Shown here piece by piece: positions 1 through 6,234 of a stretch of 11,874 nucleotides of DNA; the first letter of the stretch is position 1, and each line of letters begins with the position of its first letter. The translations under genes and the position numbers were made by a program. Source of the DNA: Synergistaceae bacterium (lineage in GTDB: Bacteria > Synergistota > Synergistia > Synergistales > Aminobacteriaceae); NCBI GenBank assembly GCA_031289165.1, contig JAITPZ010000216.1:1-11874 (forward strand). The letters are read 5' to 3'. Under the pieces are notes generated by a model, which was given only the letters and a program-made list of their open reading frames with translations, did no database searches and had not been told where the DNA came from.

Positions 1-10
1 CTTTTCCGCA

Positions 11-64
11 CAATAAAAACCTTCTTTCATGAAAGATCTCGAAGATCGAAAAACTCCCCAGGAG
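11..64 (-). terminator. Candidate terminator region of the diguanylate cyclase gene
   Basis: Reading the minus strand downstream of the cyclase stop codon, two weak hairpins each precede five T residues. The first is CTCC-TGG-GGAG (64 to 54) followed by TTTTT (53-49). The second is the perfect palindrome TCTTTCATGAAAGA (36 to 23), followed by AGG and then TTTTT (19-15). Between them lies another small inverted repeat, GATCT-CGA-AGATC (35-47). Each stem is short (4-5 bp), so termination here is an inference from position and T-runs. Positions 1-111 contain no gene that I can support. Confidence 0.4.
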
Positions 65-111
65 GTGGAGGGACGCCGCGGGCCCGTAAACTGCACAGGC
101 GGAGTCGGGCG

Positions 112-1806
112 CTACGTTATGCCATCGAATTCCGTGCGGTTGCCTCCGTTGGCCCTGGCGCGGAGGAGCGCGTCGTCGGCGCGCCGCACCAGGGTCGCCG
201 GGGTGTCGCCGGGGATGAAAAAGGCGAGCCCGATGGACAGGGTTGTTCTCCTGCCGTCCCCCTGCAGGGCGCTTTCTCTTTCGATGGTTTTGCGAATCCT
301 CTCGGCAAGGAGGATCGACGTCGGCAACGTCCCTCCGGGCAGGATCGCTCCGAACTCCTCTCCTCCGTAACGGGAGGCGACATCGTTGACGCGCAGGCAC
401 TGGCGGATGATGTTCGCCAGAAAGACGATCATTTTATCTCCTTCGGGGTATCCCCACACCTCGTTGAAATTTTTGAAGTTATCGACGTCCAGCAGCATAA
501 AGGCCAGGTCGTCGGTATTTTGAGTCGCCTGAATCTCTTCGCCCAGCAGGTGGAGAATGTGCGCCTTATTGTAAAGTCCGGTGGCGTCGTCTCTTCGGCT
601 GATTTTGTCGTAGCGCACGGCATTTTTCCCCATGTAAAAATAGCTCTCGATCCGCTCGCGGGATCCCTGGATCAACATGCAGGCCAGCAGCAGAGGGTCC
701 AGCAGAAAGCCGATCATAAAGAGGTGCTCGCTCCATGCCGTTGCCCGAATCACGTTCAGCGTCAGGCAGATCAGGCCCACGACGAAGCTCAGGCACGAGA
801 GCATGAAAAAGGCGATCCGGTGATAACCCCTGCGGTACTTCGATATGCCCACGGTCATGGAGAAAAGGACGTACGCCGCGAGGGCGACGCCCGTCAGGAT
901 AAACGTCAGCGTGGGGTATATCATGATGGAGGACAGCATCATCAGAACGCCGACCGTGATGTGAAAAAGGACCAGCCACGAACCCTGATGCTGCGCGTCC
1001 ATGTGCAGCTGTTCCCTGCAGAAGAGCGACGCCATGACGCAGTGCAGCCCGAGTGCGCTCCACGCCAGGGTATAAACGACCCGCGGGTGGAGACCGGAAT
1101 AAAACTGCATGTAGCCCTTGAAGGCGAAAAGGAAAATGCAGGCCGCCAGTTGACGCACGAAGGTGATCAGATAATGCCTGTCCTTCGTGATGGCGTAGAA
1201 AAAAAAGTACGTCATGGCCCACGCGGCCATGAAACTGTAAAAGGCCATATATCCGGTCAGCCGCCAGATGGCGCGATGATGAAAAACGTCCTCCTCGAAC
1301 ACGGCGAGAGTGAAGGCAATGGGAGTGATCGCCCTGATGCACAGATAGGCGTAACCCTCGCCTCCGACATCTTTCAGCGGGAAGATGGGTCTGCGCAGCG
1401 GCAGGCTTCGATCGGGCAGCGCGAGCCCGGAGACCAGGTGTCCGTATCCTCCCGACGCGGAGGGCAGAAAGCAGTCGGCCCAGGCAATCTGTTCGTTGTC
1501 CAGAACGAGAATGGTGTCCTGATCGCCGAAGGAATCCATAACGGCCTTCAAACGCGAGGCCGGAAAGCGAATCCACAGCAGTTTATCGAGGTTCAGGGGG
1601 TAAATCCGCCCGCTCGCCGCGGGATGAAAATCCGCTCCGTACCGCTCGGCCATCTCGACCCCCCTCCGGTCGCGGTACGGCAGCACCAGAAACTCCAGGC
1701 CGTCGATCTCCGTGGAGTCCATGAACTTTTCCTCGTCCGAAAACGCCGGTGAAATGAAAATCGACAGAAAAAAAATCGAAGAAAAAAGCAACAGGGCTTT
1801 TCGCAT
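112..1806 (-). CDS. Membrane diguanylate cyclase, 7TM-DISM sensor plus GGDEF domain
   Basis: Predicted to make cyclic di-GMP from two GTP in response to a signal outside the membrane. The 564-residue protein opens with a signal peptide (residues 1-23, ending PAFS). A beta-rich periplasmic region follows (about 30-175), resembling 7TMR-DISM extracellular domains (LLWIRF near 77-81). Then come about seven membrane helices (about 185-380), with TKDRHYL at 207-213 as in 7TM-DISM proteins. The C-terminal GGDEF domain spans about 400-560. Its active-site motif is GGEEF (481-485), metal and substrate residues include D440, N447 and D457, and an RxxD inhibitory site (RVND, 472-475) lies five residues upstream, so the enzyme looks active and product-inhibited. 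The start at 1806 was chosen over 1830 because AAGGGGG sits at proper distance before it and it begins the signal peptide directly. The gene is divergent from the Sel1 gene. The ligand cannot be read from the sequence. Confidence 0.9.
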   Translation of the reverse strand: MRKALLLFSSIFFLSIFISPAFSDEEKFMDSTEIDGLEFLVLPYRDRRGVEMAERYGADFHPAASGRIYPLNLDKLLWIRFPASRLKAVMDSFGDQDTILVLDNEQIAWADCFLPSASGGYGHLVSGLALPDRSLPLRRPIFPLKDVGGEGYAYLCIRAITPIAFTLAVFEEDVFHHRAIWRLTGYMAFYSFMAAWAMTYFFFYAITKDRHYLITFVRQLAACIFLFAFKGYMQFYSGLHPRVVYTLAWSALGLHCVMASLFCREQLHMDAQHQGSWLVLFHITVGVLMMLSSIMIYPTLTFILTGVALAAYVLFSMTVGISKYRRGYHRIAFFMLSCLSFVVGLICLTLNVIRATAWSEHLFMIGFLLDPLLLACMLIQGSRERIESYFYMGKNAVRYDKISRRDDATGLYNKAHILHLLGEEIQATQNTDDLAFMLLDVDNFKNFNEVWGYPEGDKMIVFLANIIRQCLRVNDVASRYGGEEFGAILPGGTLPTSILLAERIRKTIERESALQGDGRRTTLSIGLAFFIPGDTPATLVRRADDALLRARANGGNRTEFDGIT

Positions 1807-1858
1807 CAGAACCCCCTTCACCAGTTCCATGTCCTTTCAAAATAAATTTTTTACGGGG

Positions 1859-1957
1859 ACCTGGCGTTGCACTCACAGCGTCGGCCCACGATGCCGCCCT
1901 GTCATTCGGGGTCGCAGCTCGCGTTTGGCGCCTGAAAAATATACAACGCCCCCAGGT
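1859..1957 (-). ncRNA. Candidate structured 5' leader of the cyclase mRNA
   Basis: On the minus strand this stretch begins ACCTGGGGGCGTTG and ends CAACGCCAGGT. The two ends can pair over 11 bp with a three-base bulge. Inside are possible stems: CAG-GCG-ccaaa-CGC-gag-CTG, CCC/GGG around a nine-base loop, and CGGC-N7-GCCG. It is a GC-rich island in AT-rich surroundings, and the first arm falls just downstream of the predicted minus-strand -10 box, so it would open the transcript. I do not recognise a known riboswitch class; the conserved parts of c-di-GMP-I (GEMM) are absent. The structure is hand-folded, and a mobile repeat or chance inverted repeat are alternatives. Confidence 0.3.
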
Positions 1958-1966
1958 ATTTTTATC

Positions 1967-1995
1967 ATTTTATCGAAACAGAAGCATAAATACAA
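1967..1995 (-). promoter_or_regulatory. Candidate promoter of the diguanylate cyclase gene
   Basis: Read on the minus strand, TTGTAT (1995-1990) is followed after 17 bases by TAAAAT (1972-1967). The -10 box matches the sigma70 consensus at five of six positions, while the -35 box is poor (TTG only). Transcription would start near 1960, giving a leader of about 150 bases that includes the inverted-repeat block. AT-rich DNA makes chance matches likely. Confidence 0.35.
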
Positions 1996-2072
1996 ATTGC
2001 ATATTTATTTAAAAAATTTGATGCCCTCGAAAATTCCGCGCTTCGATTTTTCGGATTTTGCAACTGTGTTCT

Positions 2073-2099
2073 TTGTCATCGGAAAACAGGAGATATAAT
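2073..2099 (+). promoter_or_regulatory. Candidate promoter of the Sel1/glycosyltransferase unit
   Basis: A perfect TATAAT lies at 2094-2099, with TTGTCA at 2073-2078 as the likely -35 box (five of six matches). The spacer is 15 bases, shorter than the usual 17. The leader to the chosen Sel1 start would be about 110 bases. Confidence 0.4.
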
Positions 2100-2218
2100 T
2101 ACCATGATGATTCTGAAAATATGAGCGCGGGATCGAAAGATACGATCGGCAAAGGCGATCTGAAAAATACGGGAAAAAATTGTACGAGACGAGAGAATCC
2201 AGGGGGGTATTCGATTCC

Positions 2219-3115
2219 ATGAAAAATATTTTTTTGAATATCTTTCTGGCGCTGTTGCTGGTGTCGCTCTCGTTCGAGCGGGCCGGGGCCGGATATGAGG
2301 AAGGGGTGGAGGCGCGCGGGGAGGGAGATTACGCTGAGGCGCTGCACCAGTGGCTGGTCGCGTCGGACGACCCGCGCTGTATGACGGCCATCGGAGTCAT
2401 GTACGATTATGGCGAGGGCCTGCCCAAAGACGACGTCAGGGCAGCGGAGTGGTACAGGAAGGCCGCGGACAGGGGCGAATATCGGGCCATAGCTCAACTG
2501 GCCGGTTTTTCGCTGACCGGCGCCGGCGGGGTGGCCCGGGCGCCGGCGGAGTGGCGCAAAAGGCTGGAGGATATCGAGGGCAGCGACGACTACGCCGACA
2601 GCGTTCTCGCGTCTTTTTACCTGGACGGGCACGGGGGACCGAGGGACCTCGGGAAGGCCGCCTCCATCCTGCGGACTCTGACGCGGAAGGGCTACGGTCA
2701 GCTCGAACCGGTCGCGAGGCAGGCGGAACGGCGCCTTGCCGATCAGAGAGGCGGCGTGACGGAGGCGGACGTTCTGACAGCCGGGATGGCGTCCGGCAAC
2801 GCCTCCTTCGATCGGACATGGAGGGACAAACGCATCGTGGTCAGCGGGCGGGTCGCGACCGTCGACCGCCTGGGCGGTCAGGGCTACGTTGTAAAATTCG
2901 GGTCCGCGCGCCCCTCGTCCGCCCCGAAGGACAACATTCTGGCCATCTTTTACGATCCATCCCCCGGGAGCGAGCTGGTGTCGCTGAAGCCCGGAACGTT
3001 CGTCAAACTCGATGGAGTCTACGTCGGCAGGCATCCTTTCCCGCTGGAGGACTGCGCCTTCACCCTTTTTGGATGCACGCTGATCGAGGTCGTTTCCGAA
3101 GATGTTCGGCCCTGA
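2219..3115 (+). CDS. Secreted Sel1-repeat protein with C-terminal OB-fold-like (tRNA_anti-like) domain
   Basis: The 298-residue protein starts with a signal peptide (residues 1-24, hydrophobic core FLALLLVSLSF), so it should act in the envelope. Residues about 30-160 hold Sel1-type (TPR-like) helical repeats. The clearest is 53-88, with AIGVMYDYGEGLPKDD and AAEWYRKAADRGE. A weaker one is at 124-159 (YADSVLASFYLDGHGG). Such repeats normally bind protein partners. Residues about 183-293 resemble the small OB-fold tRNA_anti-like family: an NASFDRTW lead-in, then IVVSGRVATVDR, a variable strand, and LKPGTFVKLDGVYVG, ending with DCAFTLFGCTL, whose two cysteines might pair outside the cytoplasm. 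The start at 2219 is chosen because AGGGGGG (2201-2207) precedes it and it begins the signal peptide; an in-frame TTG at 2180 would bury that peptide. The glycosyltransferase follows after 31 bases, probably as one operon. No function can be named. Confidence 0.8.
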   Translation: MKNIFLNIFLALLLVSLSFERAGAGYEEGVEARGEGDYAEALHQWLVASDDPRCMTAIGVMYDYGEGLPKDDVRAAEWYRKAADRGEYRAIAQLAGFSLTGAGGVARAPAEWRKRLEDIEGSDDYADSVLASFYLDGHGGPRDLGKAASILRTLTRKGYGQLEPVARQAERRLADQRGGVTEADVLTAGMASGNASFDRTWRDKRIVVSGRVATVDRLGGQGYVVKFGSARPSSAPKDNILAIFYDPSPGSELVSLKPGTFVKLDGVYVGRHPFPLEDCAFTLFGCTLIEVVSEDVRP

Positions 3116-3146
3116 CCGGACGGATCCGCGCCTCCGGTGACTGCCC

Positions 3147-4817
3147 TTGCAATCGACGCGCAGGACCACGTTTCTGATTCTGATCGCCTTTCTGTACCTT
3201 TATTTTCGCGGGATACAGGATCACGGTCTGCTGGACCCGATCGAGGGGGTCAACGCCTCCGTGGCTCTCAATATGGTCGCGCGCGGACACTTTCGGGACT
3301 TTGTCTTTCCGCGGGTGGGGGATCTGCCGTGGGCGGGAAAGACCCTGGGCTTCTGGTGGCTGGAGGCGCTGCTGTTGGTCGTTTTCGGATGGAGCGAGTT
3401 CTCCGTGCGCTTTCTGTCCGTGGCGGCGACCCTGGGGACGCTCGTCGCGGTGTGGTTTCTCGGACGGCGAATGCAGGACGAACGCGCGGCCAACTACACC
3501 GCAATCATCGCGGGAACGGGCTTTTCGACGTATGTCGCCTCTCAGCTCGCGTCTCCTCACGCGCTTTACGTCTCTTTTCTCTCGGCCGCTCTCGTCGGAC
3601 TCGTATACGCCTTCAGGGACAGACGCTTTTTTCTTCTTTTCCACGCTTCCGCCGCGCTGGCCTTCATCGTCTGCGGACCGGCGGGGATCGTGCTGCCGTG
3701 GCTGTCTCTTCTGCTGTACGCGTTCATCGCCGAACAGGAGCGCTTTCTTCTGAGCGCCCTCCTTTATCGGCCGGGGCTTGTGGCGTCGCTGCTTCTTGGC
3801 GGGGGATATCTCCTCATGCTCCACGTCTCGAATCCGGCCATGCTGACGCTGATGCGCTACAATCCTCCGGCCCCCGCCTTCGGTTCCTTTTCTTCGGCCG
3901 CGGCCCTCTTCGTTCTCGGACTTCTTCCCTGGGCGGGCTGCTTCGTCGAGGCGCTGGCGGCGATACTGCCGCACAGGTGGTCCTCCCTCCTGTCCGGACA
4001 TGTTTTGCCCAGCCGGAAAGAGGGCGCTCTGTTGTCGGTCTGGGCCGCCGTATTTCTGTTTTTCGGGTTGTTCTCCGGCGACGGGCTGCTCGTCATCGCC
4101 GTGTTTCCCGCCCTGGCGGCGCTCTCGGGGACCCATTTTTCACAGGCGCTCGAAAAACGCGAGCTCGTATCGTTTCAGCGTTCGGTATTGTTCGAGGTCC
4201 TGTTCTTCTTTCCGCTGCTGCTGGTGGGGATCCTCTGGCTCAGCCACAACGGCAGCGACGCCCTGCAGGGAACCCTTACCTCGATCGCTCCGTGGCTTTT
4301 CTTCTGTTTTCTGTTTCTGTTCGCGGGGTGGCATTACGCCCGAACGCGTCAGCCCAAAAAAATGATGCTGCACCTCTGCCTGACCTCGATGCTCGCCCTG
4401 CTTCCCCAGGCCGGAATTCTCGACCTGCTGGCGCAGGGGACGTCGGTGCGGGACGTTGGGCTTTTTATCAGAGACAATATGGAGCGGGACGACATCATCG
4501 TGCAATACGCCCTGAACCGACCCGCCCTGTTCTTCTACACCGCCCGCAGCTCCCTCCTCCTTCACACGCAGCCCATCCCCGGCGTCATGGGGCAGGAAAT
4601 TCCGGAGGACCTGTCCCTGGTTCGGACGTGGGAGGATTCGAAGAGGGTTTTCATGGTCATCGAAAAACGTCAGCAGAACCTGACGTCCCTGCCGCCGGAG
4701 GTGTACAACCTCATCGAAACCAACAGCCCTCCCCACAGGCTGGTCGTCCTGAGCAACCGCAGGGAAAAAACGCAAAGCGGGGAGACCTCCCTCTCTCCCC
4801 CCGATACGAGACAATAA
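3147..4817 (+). CDS. ArnT/PMT-like polytopic glycosyltransferase (GT-C fold)
   Basis: The 556-residue integral membrane protein resembles the dolichyl-phosphate-mannose / lipid A aminoarabinose transferase superfamily (PMT_2, GT39/GT83). These enzymes move a sugar from a polyprenyl-phosphate donor to a lipid or protein outside the inner membrane. A first helix (8-20) is followed by a loop with D30 and E33 (LLDPIEGVNAS), the position of the catalytic acidic pair, then MVARGHF and GKTLGFWW (64-71), in the place of the KPPLxYW motif of ArnT. Further hydrophobic segments run to about residue 430, then a soluble C-terminal region follows (about 435-556), as in ArnT relatives. The start is TTG at 3147, with GGTGA (3136-3140) six bases upstream; no ATG fits the conserved N-terminus. 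Donor and acceptor are unknown. The preceding secreted Sel1 protein may be a partner. A 7-bp hairpin (GGGGAGA 4779-4785 with TCTCCCC 4794-4800) lies at the gene end. Confidence 0.8.
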   Translation: MQSTRRTTFLILIAFLYLYFRGIQDHGLLDPIEGVNASVALNMVARGHFRDFVFPRVGDLPWAGKTLGFWWLEALLLVVFGWSEFSVRFLSVAATLGTLVAVWFLGRRMQDERAANYTAIIAGTGFSTYVASQLASPHALYVSFLSAALVGLVYAFRDRRFFLLFHASAALAFIVCGPAGIVLPWLSLLLYAFIAEQERFLLSALLYRPGLVASLLLGGGYLLMLHVSNPAMLTLMRYNPPAPAFGSFSSAAALFVLGLLPWAGCFVEALAAILPHRWSSLLSGHVLPSRKEGALLSVWAAVFLFFGLFSGDGLLVIAVFPALAALSGTHFSQALEKRELVSFQRSVLFEVLFFFPLLLVGILWLSHNGSDALQGTLTSIAPWLFFCFLFLFAGWHYARTRQPKKMMLHLCLTSMLALLPQAGILDLLAQGTSVRDVGLFIRDNMERDDIIVQYALNRPALFFYTARSSLLLHTQPIPGVMGQEIPEDLSLVRTWEDSKRVFMVIEKRQQNLTSLPPEVYNLIETNSPPHRLVVLSNRREKTQSGETSLSPPDTRQ

Positions 4818-4834
4818 TTTGTATGCCGGTTTGT

Positions 4835-4866
4835 CGTATATCGAGGTCGGAGTACCCCGATACTCG
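4835..4866. repeat. Imperfect dyad between glycosyltransferase and glycerate kinase genes
   Basis: The arms CGTATATCGAGG (4835-4846) and CCCCGATACTCG (4855-4866) are inverted copies matching at 9 of 12 positions, around an eight-base centre. No T-run follows, so it is a poor terminator. It lies 31 bases before the glycerate kinase start and could be an operator or a 3' mRNA hairpin. I could not find a clear promoter in this spacer (4818-4897). Confidence 0.35.
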
Positions 4867-4897
4867 TAATTCAAAATAAGAGTGGAGGAATGACGCT

Positions 4898-6142
4898 ATG
4901 TCCGTTCGTGAAACCCTGGAGTCCGTCGCAAGAAGCGCCATAGAGTCCGTTTTACCCGAGCGCGCGGTGAAGGAGGCCCTCACCGCCGATCCCATTCAGG
5001 GCCCTGTTGTCCTGGTCTCCATCGGCAAGGCCGCCTGGCGTATGGCCAGCGCCGCCCATGAGCTGCTGGGCTCGCAGATCGCGCGGGGCTGCGTGATCAC
5101 GAAGGATGGACACTCCATGGGAGCGATCGGGAAACTCGACATCTTCGAGGCGGCCCATCCCGTTCTGGAACAGCGCAACCTGGACGCGACCGAAAAGGCG
5201 CTTTCCATGCCTGACGGGCTGACGGAACGGGACACCGTTCTCTTTCTGGTGTCGGGCGGGGGGTCCGCGCTTTTCGAGCTTCCGCAGAAGGGAGTCTCCC
5301 TCGCCGACGTCGCGGACATGACCTCTCAGCTGCTGGCCTGCGGCGCGGACATCGTCGAGATCAACACCCTGCGCAAACGCATCTCCTCCGTCAAGGGAGG
5401 CCGTTTCGCCATGGCCTGTATGCCCGCCCGGGTGCGCTGCGTGATTCTCTCCGACGTTTTGGGAGATCGACTGGACAGCATCGCCTCCGGCCCCGCCTGC
5501 CCCGATCTGAGTACCTGCGAGGACGCCCTTGAAATCGTGCGCAGGTACAAACTGAACCTTCCCCCGAGCATCATGGACAGGCTGAAGGTCGAGACGCCCA
5601 AGAACCTCGACAACGTCAAAACGCAGATTACCGGAAGCGTCCCCGTGCTGTGCGATGCCGCCCGTAAACTGCTGGACGAAAAGGGCTTCGACACGATCCT
5701 TCTGACCACGACGCTCGACTGCGAAGCCGCGTCGGCCGGCGCGTTCTTCGCGGGGCTGGCGCGCGAGGCCGTTCGCGCCCGCGCGACCCGGAAGCGTCCC
5801 GTGGCCTTCATCGCCGGGGGTGAGACCATCGTCCGCCTGAAGGGAAAGGGGAAGGGAGGCCGATGCCAGGAAATGGCGCTCGCCGCCGCTCTGGGGATAA
5901 GAGATCTGGAAGGGGTCGCCTTCGTCGCGGCGGGTTCGGACGGAACGGACGGCCCCACGGACGCCGCCGGAGGGATCGTTGACGGAGGATCGGTCCGGAG
6001 AATGAAGGATAAGGGACTGAAGGCGCAGGAGAGGCTTGACGACAACGACGCGTACCACGCGCTCTCCGCCTCGGGCGACCTTCTGATCACGGGCCCGACG
6101 GGAACCAACGTCAACGACCTGACTGTTTTGCTGGTCGAATAG
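4898..6142 (+). CDS. gckA: Glycerate 2-kinase, MOFRL family
   Basis: Phosphorylates D-glycerate with ATP to 2-phosphoglycerate in the cytoplasm, feeding lower glycolysis (used in serine, hydroxypyruvate or sugar-acid breakdown). At 414 residues it has normal family length. The N-terminal DUF4147-type domain (about 1-240) has SIGKAAWRMA (41-50) with the expected lysine K44, AAHPV (85-89), the glycine-rich LVSGGGSALFELP (117-129), EINTLRKRISSVKGGRF (154-170) and VILSDVLGDRLDSIASGP (182-199). The C-terminal MOFRL domain (about 300-405) has IAGGETIVRLKGKGKGGRCQ and AAGSDGTDGPTDAAGG (344-359), ending LITGPTGTNVNDL. The ATG start at 4898 has GGAGGA (4884-4889) eight bases upstream. It lies 80 bases after the glycosyltransferase gene, so it may be a separate unit. 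Pathway context within the window is limited to the downstream transaldolase gene. Confidence 0.95.
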   Translation: MSVRETLESVARSAIESVLPERAVKEALTADPIQGPVVLVSIGKAAWRMASAAHELLGSQIARGCVITKDGHSMGAIGKLDIFEAAHPVLEQRNLDATEKALSMPDGLTERDTVLFLVSGGGSALFELPQKGVSLADVADMTSQLLACGADIVEINTLRKRISSVKGGRFAMACMPARVRCVILSDVLGDRLDSIASGPACPDLSTCEDALEIVRRYKLNLPPSIMDRLKVETPKNLDNVKTQITGSVPVLCDAARKLLDEKGFDTILLTTTLDCEAASAGAFFAGLAREAVRARATRKRPVAFIAGGETIVRLKGKGKGGRCQEMALAAALGIRDLEGVAFVAAGSDGTDGPTDAAGGIVDGGSVRRMKDKGLKAQERLDDNDAYHALSASGDLLITGPTGTNVNDLTVLLVE

Positions 6143-6145
6143 CAG

Positions 6146-6166
6146 GCAGGGGTCACGGACCCCTGC
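6146..6166 (+). terminator. Perfect GC-rich hairpin after the glycerate kinase gene
   Basis: GCAGGGGTC and GACCCCTGC form a perfect 9-bp stem with a three-base loop, starting three bases after the stop codon. The following bases are ACCCCAATATTG, with no T-run, so it is not a classical intrinsic terminator. It may still pause RNA polymerase or protect the mRNA 3' end. Confidence 0.45.
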
Positions 6167-6175
6167 ACCCCAATA

Positions 6176-6205
6176 TTGAAAAACCTTTTAGATATTGAAT
6201 AAATA
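6176..6205 (+). promoter_or_regulatory. Weak promoter candidate for the transaldolase gene
   Basis: TTGAAA (6176-6181) lies 18 bases before TAAATA (6200-6205), in the AT-rich stretch directly after the glycerate kinase hairpin. The -10 box is a poor match. Support comes mainly from the base composition and the hairpin just upstream, which together suggest a fresh transcription start. Confidence 0.25.
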
Positions 6206-6234
6206 TCCTTACTAAATTTCGAGGAGGAATGTCA

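Larger units (their letters stand above)
1807..2218. other. Divergent intergenic region, about 400 bases
   Basis: This spacer separates the leftward cyclase gene from the rightward Sel1 gene. A GC-rich block (about 1859-1957) bounded by inverted arms is flanked by AT-rich DNA (1931-2100). One promoter candidate is seen for each direction. A small inverted repeat, GATCG-N7-CGATC (2131-2147), lies in what would be the Sel1 5' leader. No convincing small gene is present: the open frames here are short and lack plausible ribosome-binding sites. Confidence 0.6.

Noticed and set aside
23..36. 14-bp palindrome TCTTTCATGAAAGA as an operator
   Set aside because: It has no promoter or gene start nearby within the window. 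Its place after the cyclase stop and before a T-run fits a weak terminator better.
520..1752. 410-codon plus-strand frame antisense to the diguanylate cyclase gene
   Set aside because: The product is rich in His, Gln, Arg and Gly without domains, and the opposite strand encodes an intact 7TM-GGDEF protein.
1859..1957. Known c-di-GMP riboswitch in the cyclase leader
   Set aside because: I could not find the conserved GEMM loops or c-di-GMP-II features. Only an unclassified structured element is proposed.
2005..2220. 71-codon minus-strand frame in the divergent spacer
   Set aside because: It begins at the complement of the Sel1 start region, has no ribosome-binding site and runs through the promoter area. 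The composition is AT-driven.
2180..2221. Upstream TTG start for the Sel1 protein
   Set aside because: It would put 13 charged residues before the signal peptide and place the good Shine-Dalgarno sequence inside the gene.
3137..4879. 580-codon plus-strand frame overlapping the glycosyltransferase gene
   Set aside because: It is slightly longer than the real frame, but its product is rich in Arg, Ser and Pro with no hydrophobic pattern or motif. The 556-residue frame shows clear membrane helices and family motifs, so this is a GC-driven shadow.
4952..6058. Long minus-strand frame opposite the glycerate kinase gene
   Set aside because: It is low-complexity Arg/Gly/Asp-type sequence mirroring the codon positions of a confident gene, with no motif.
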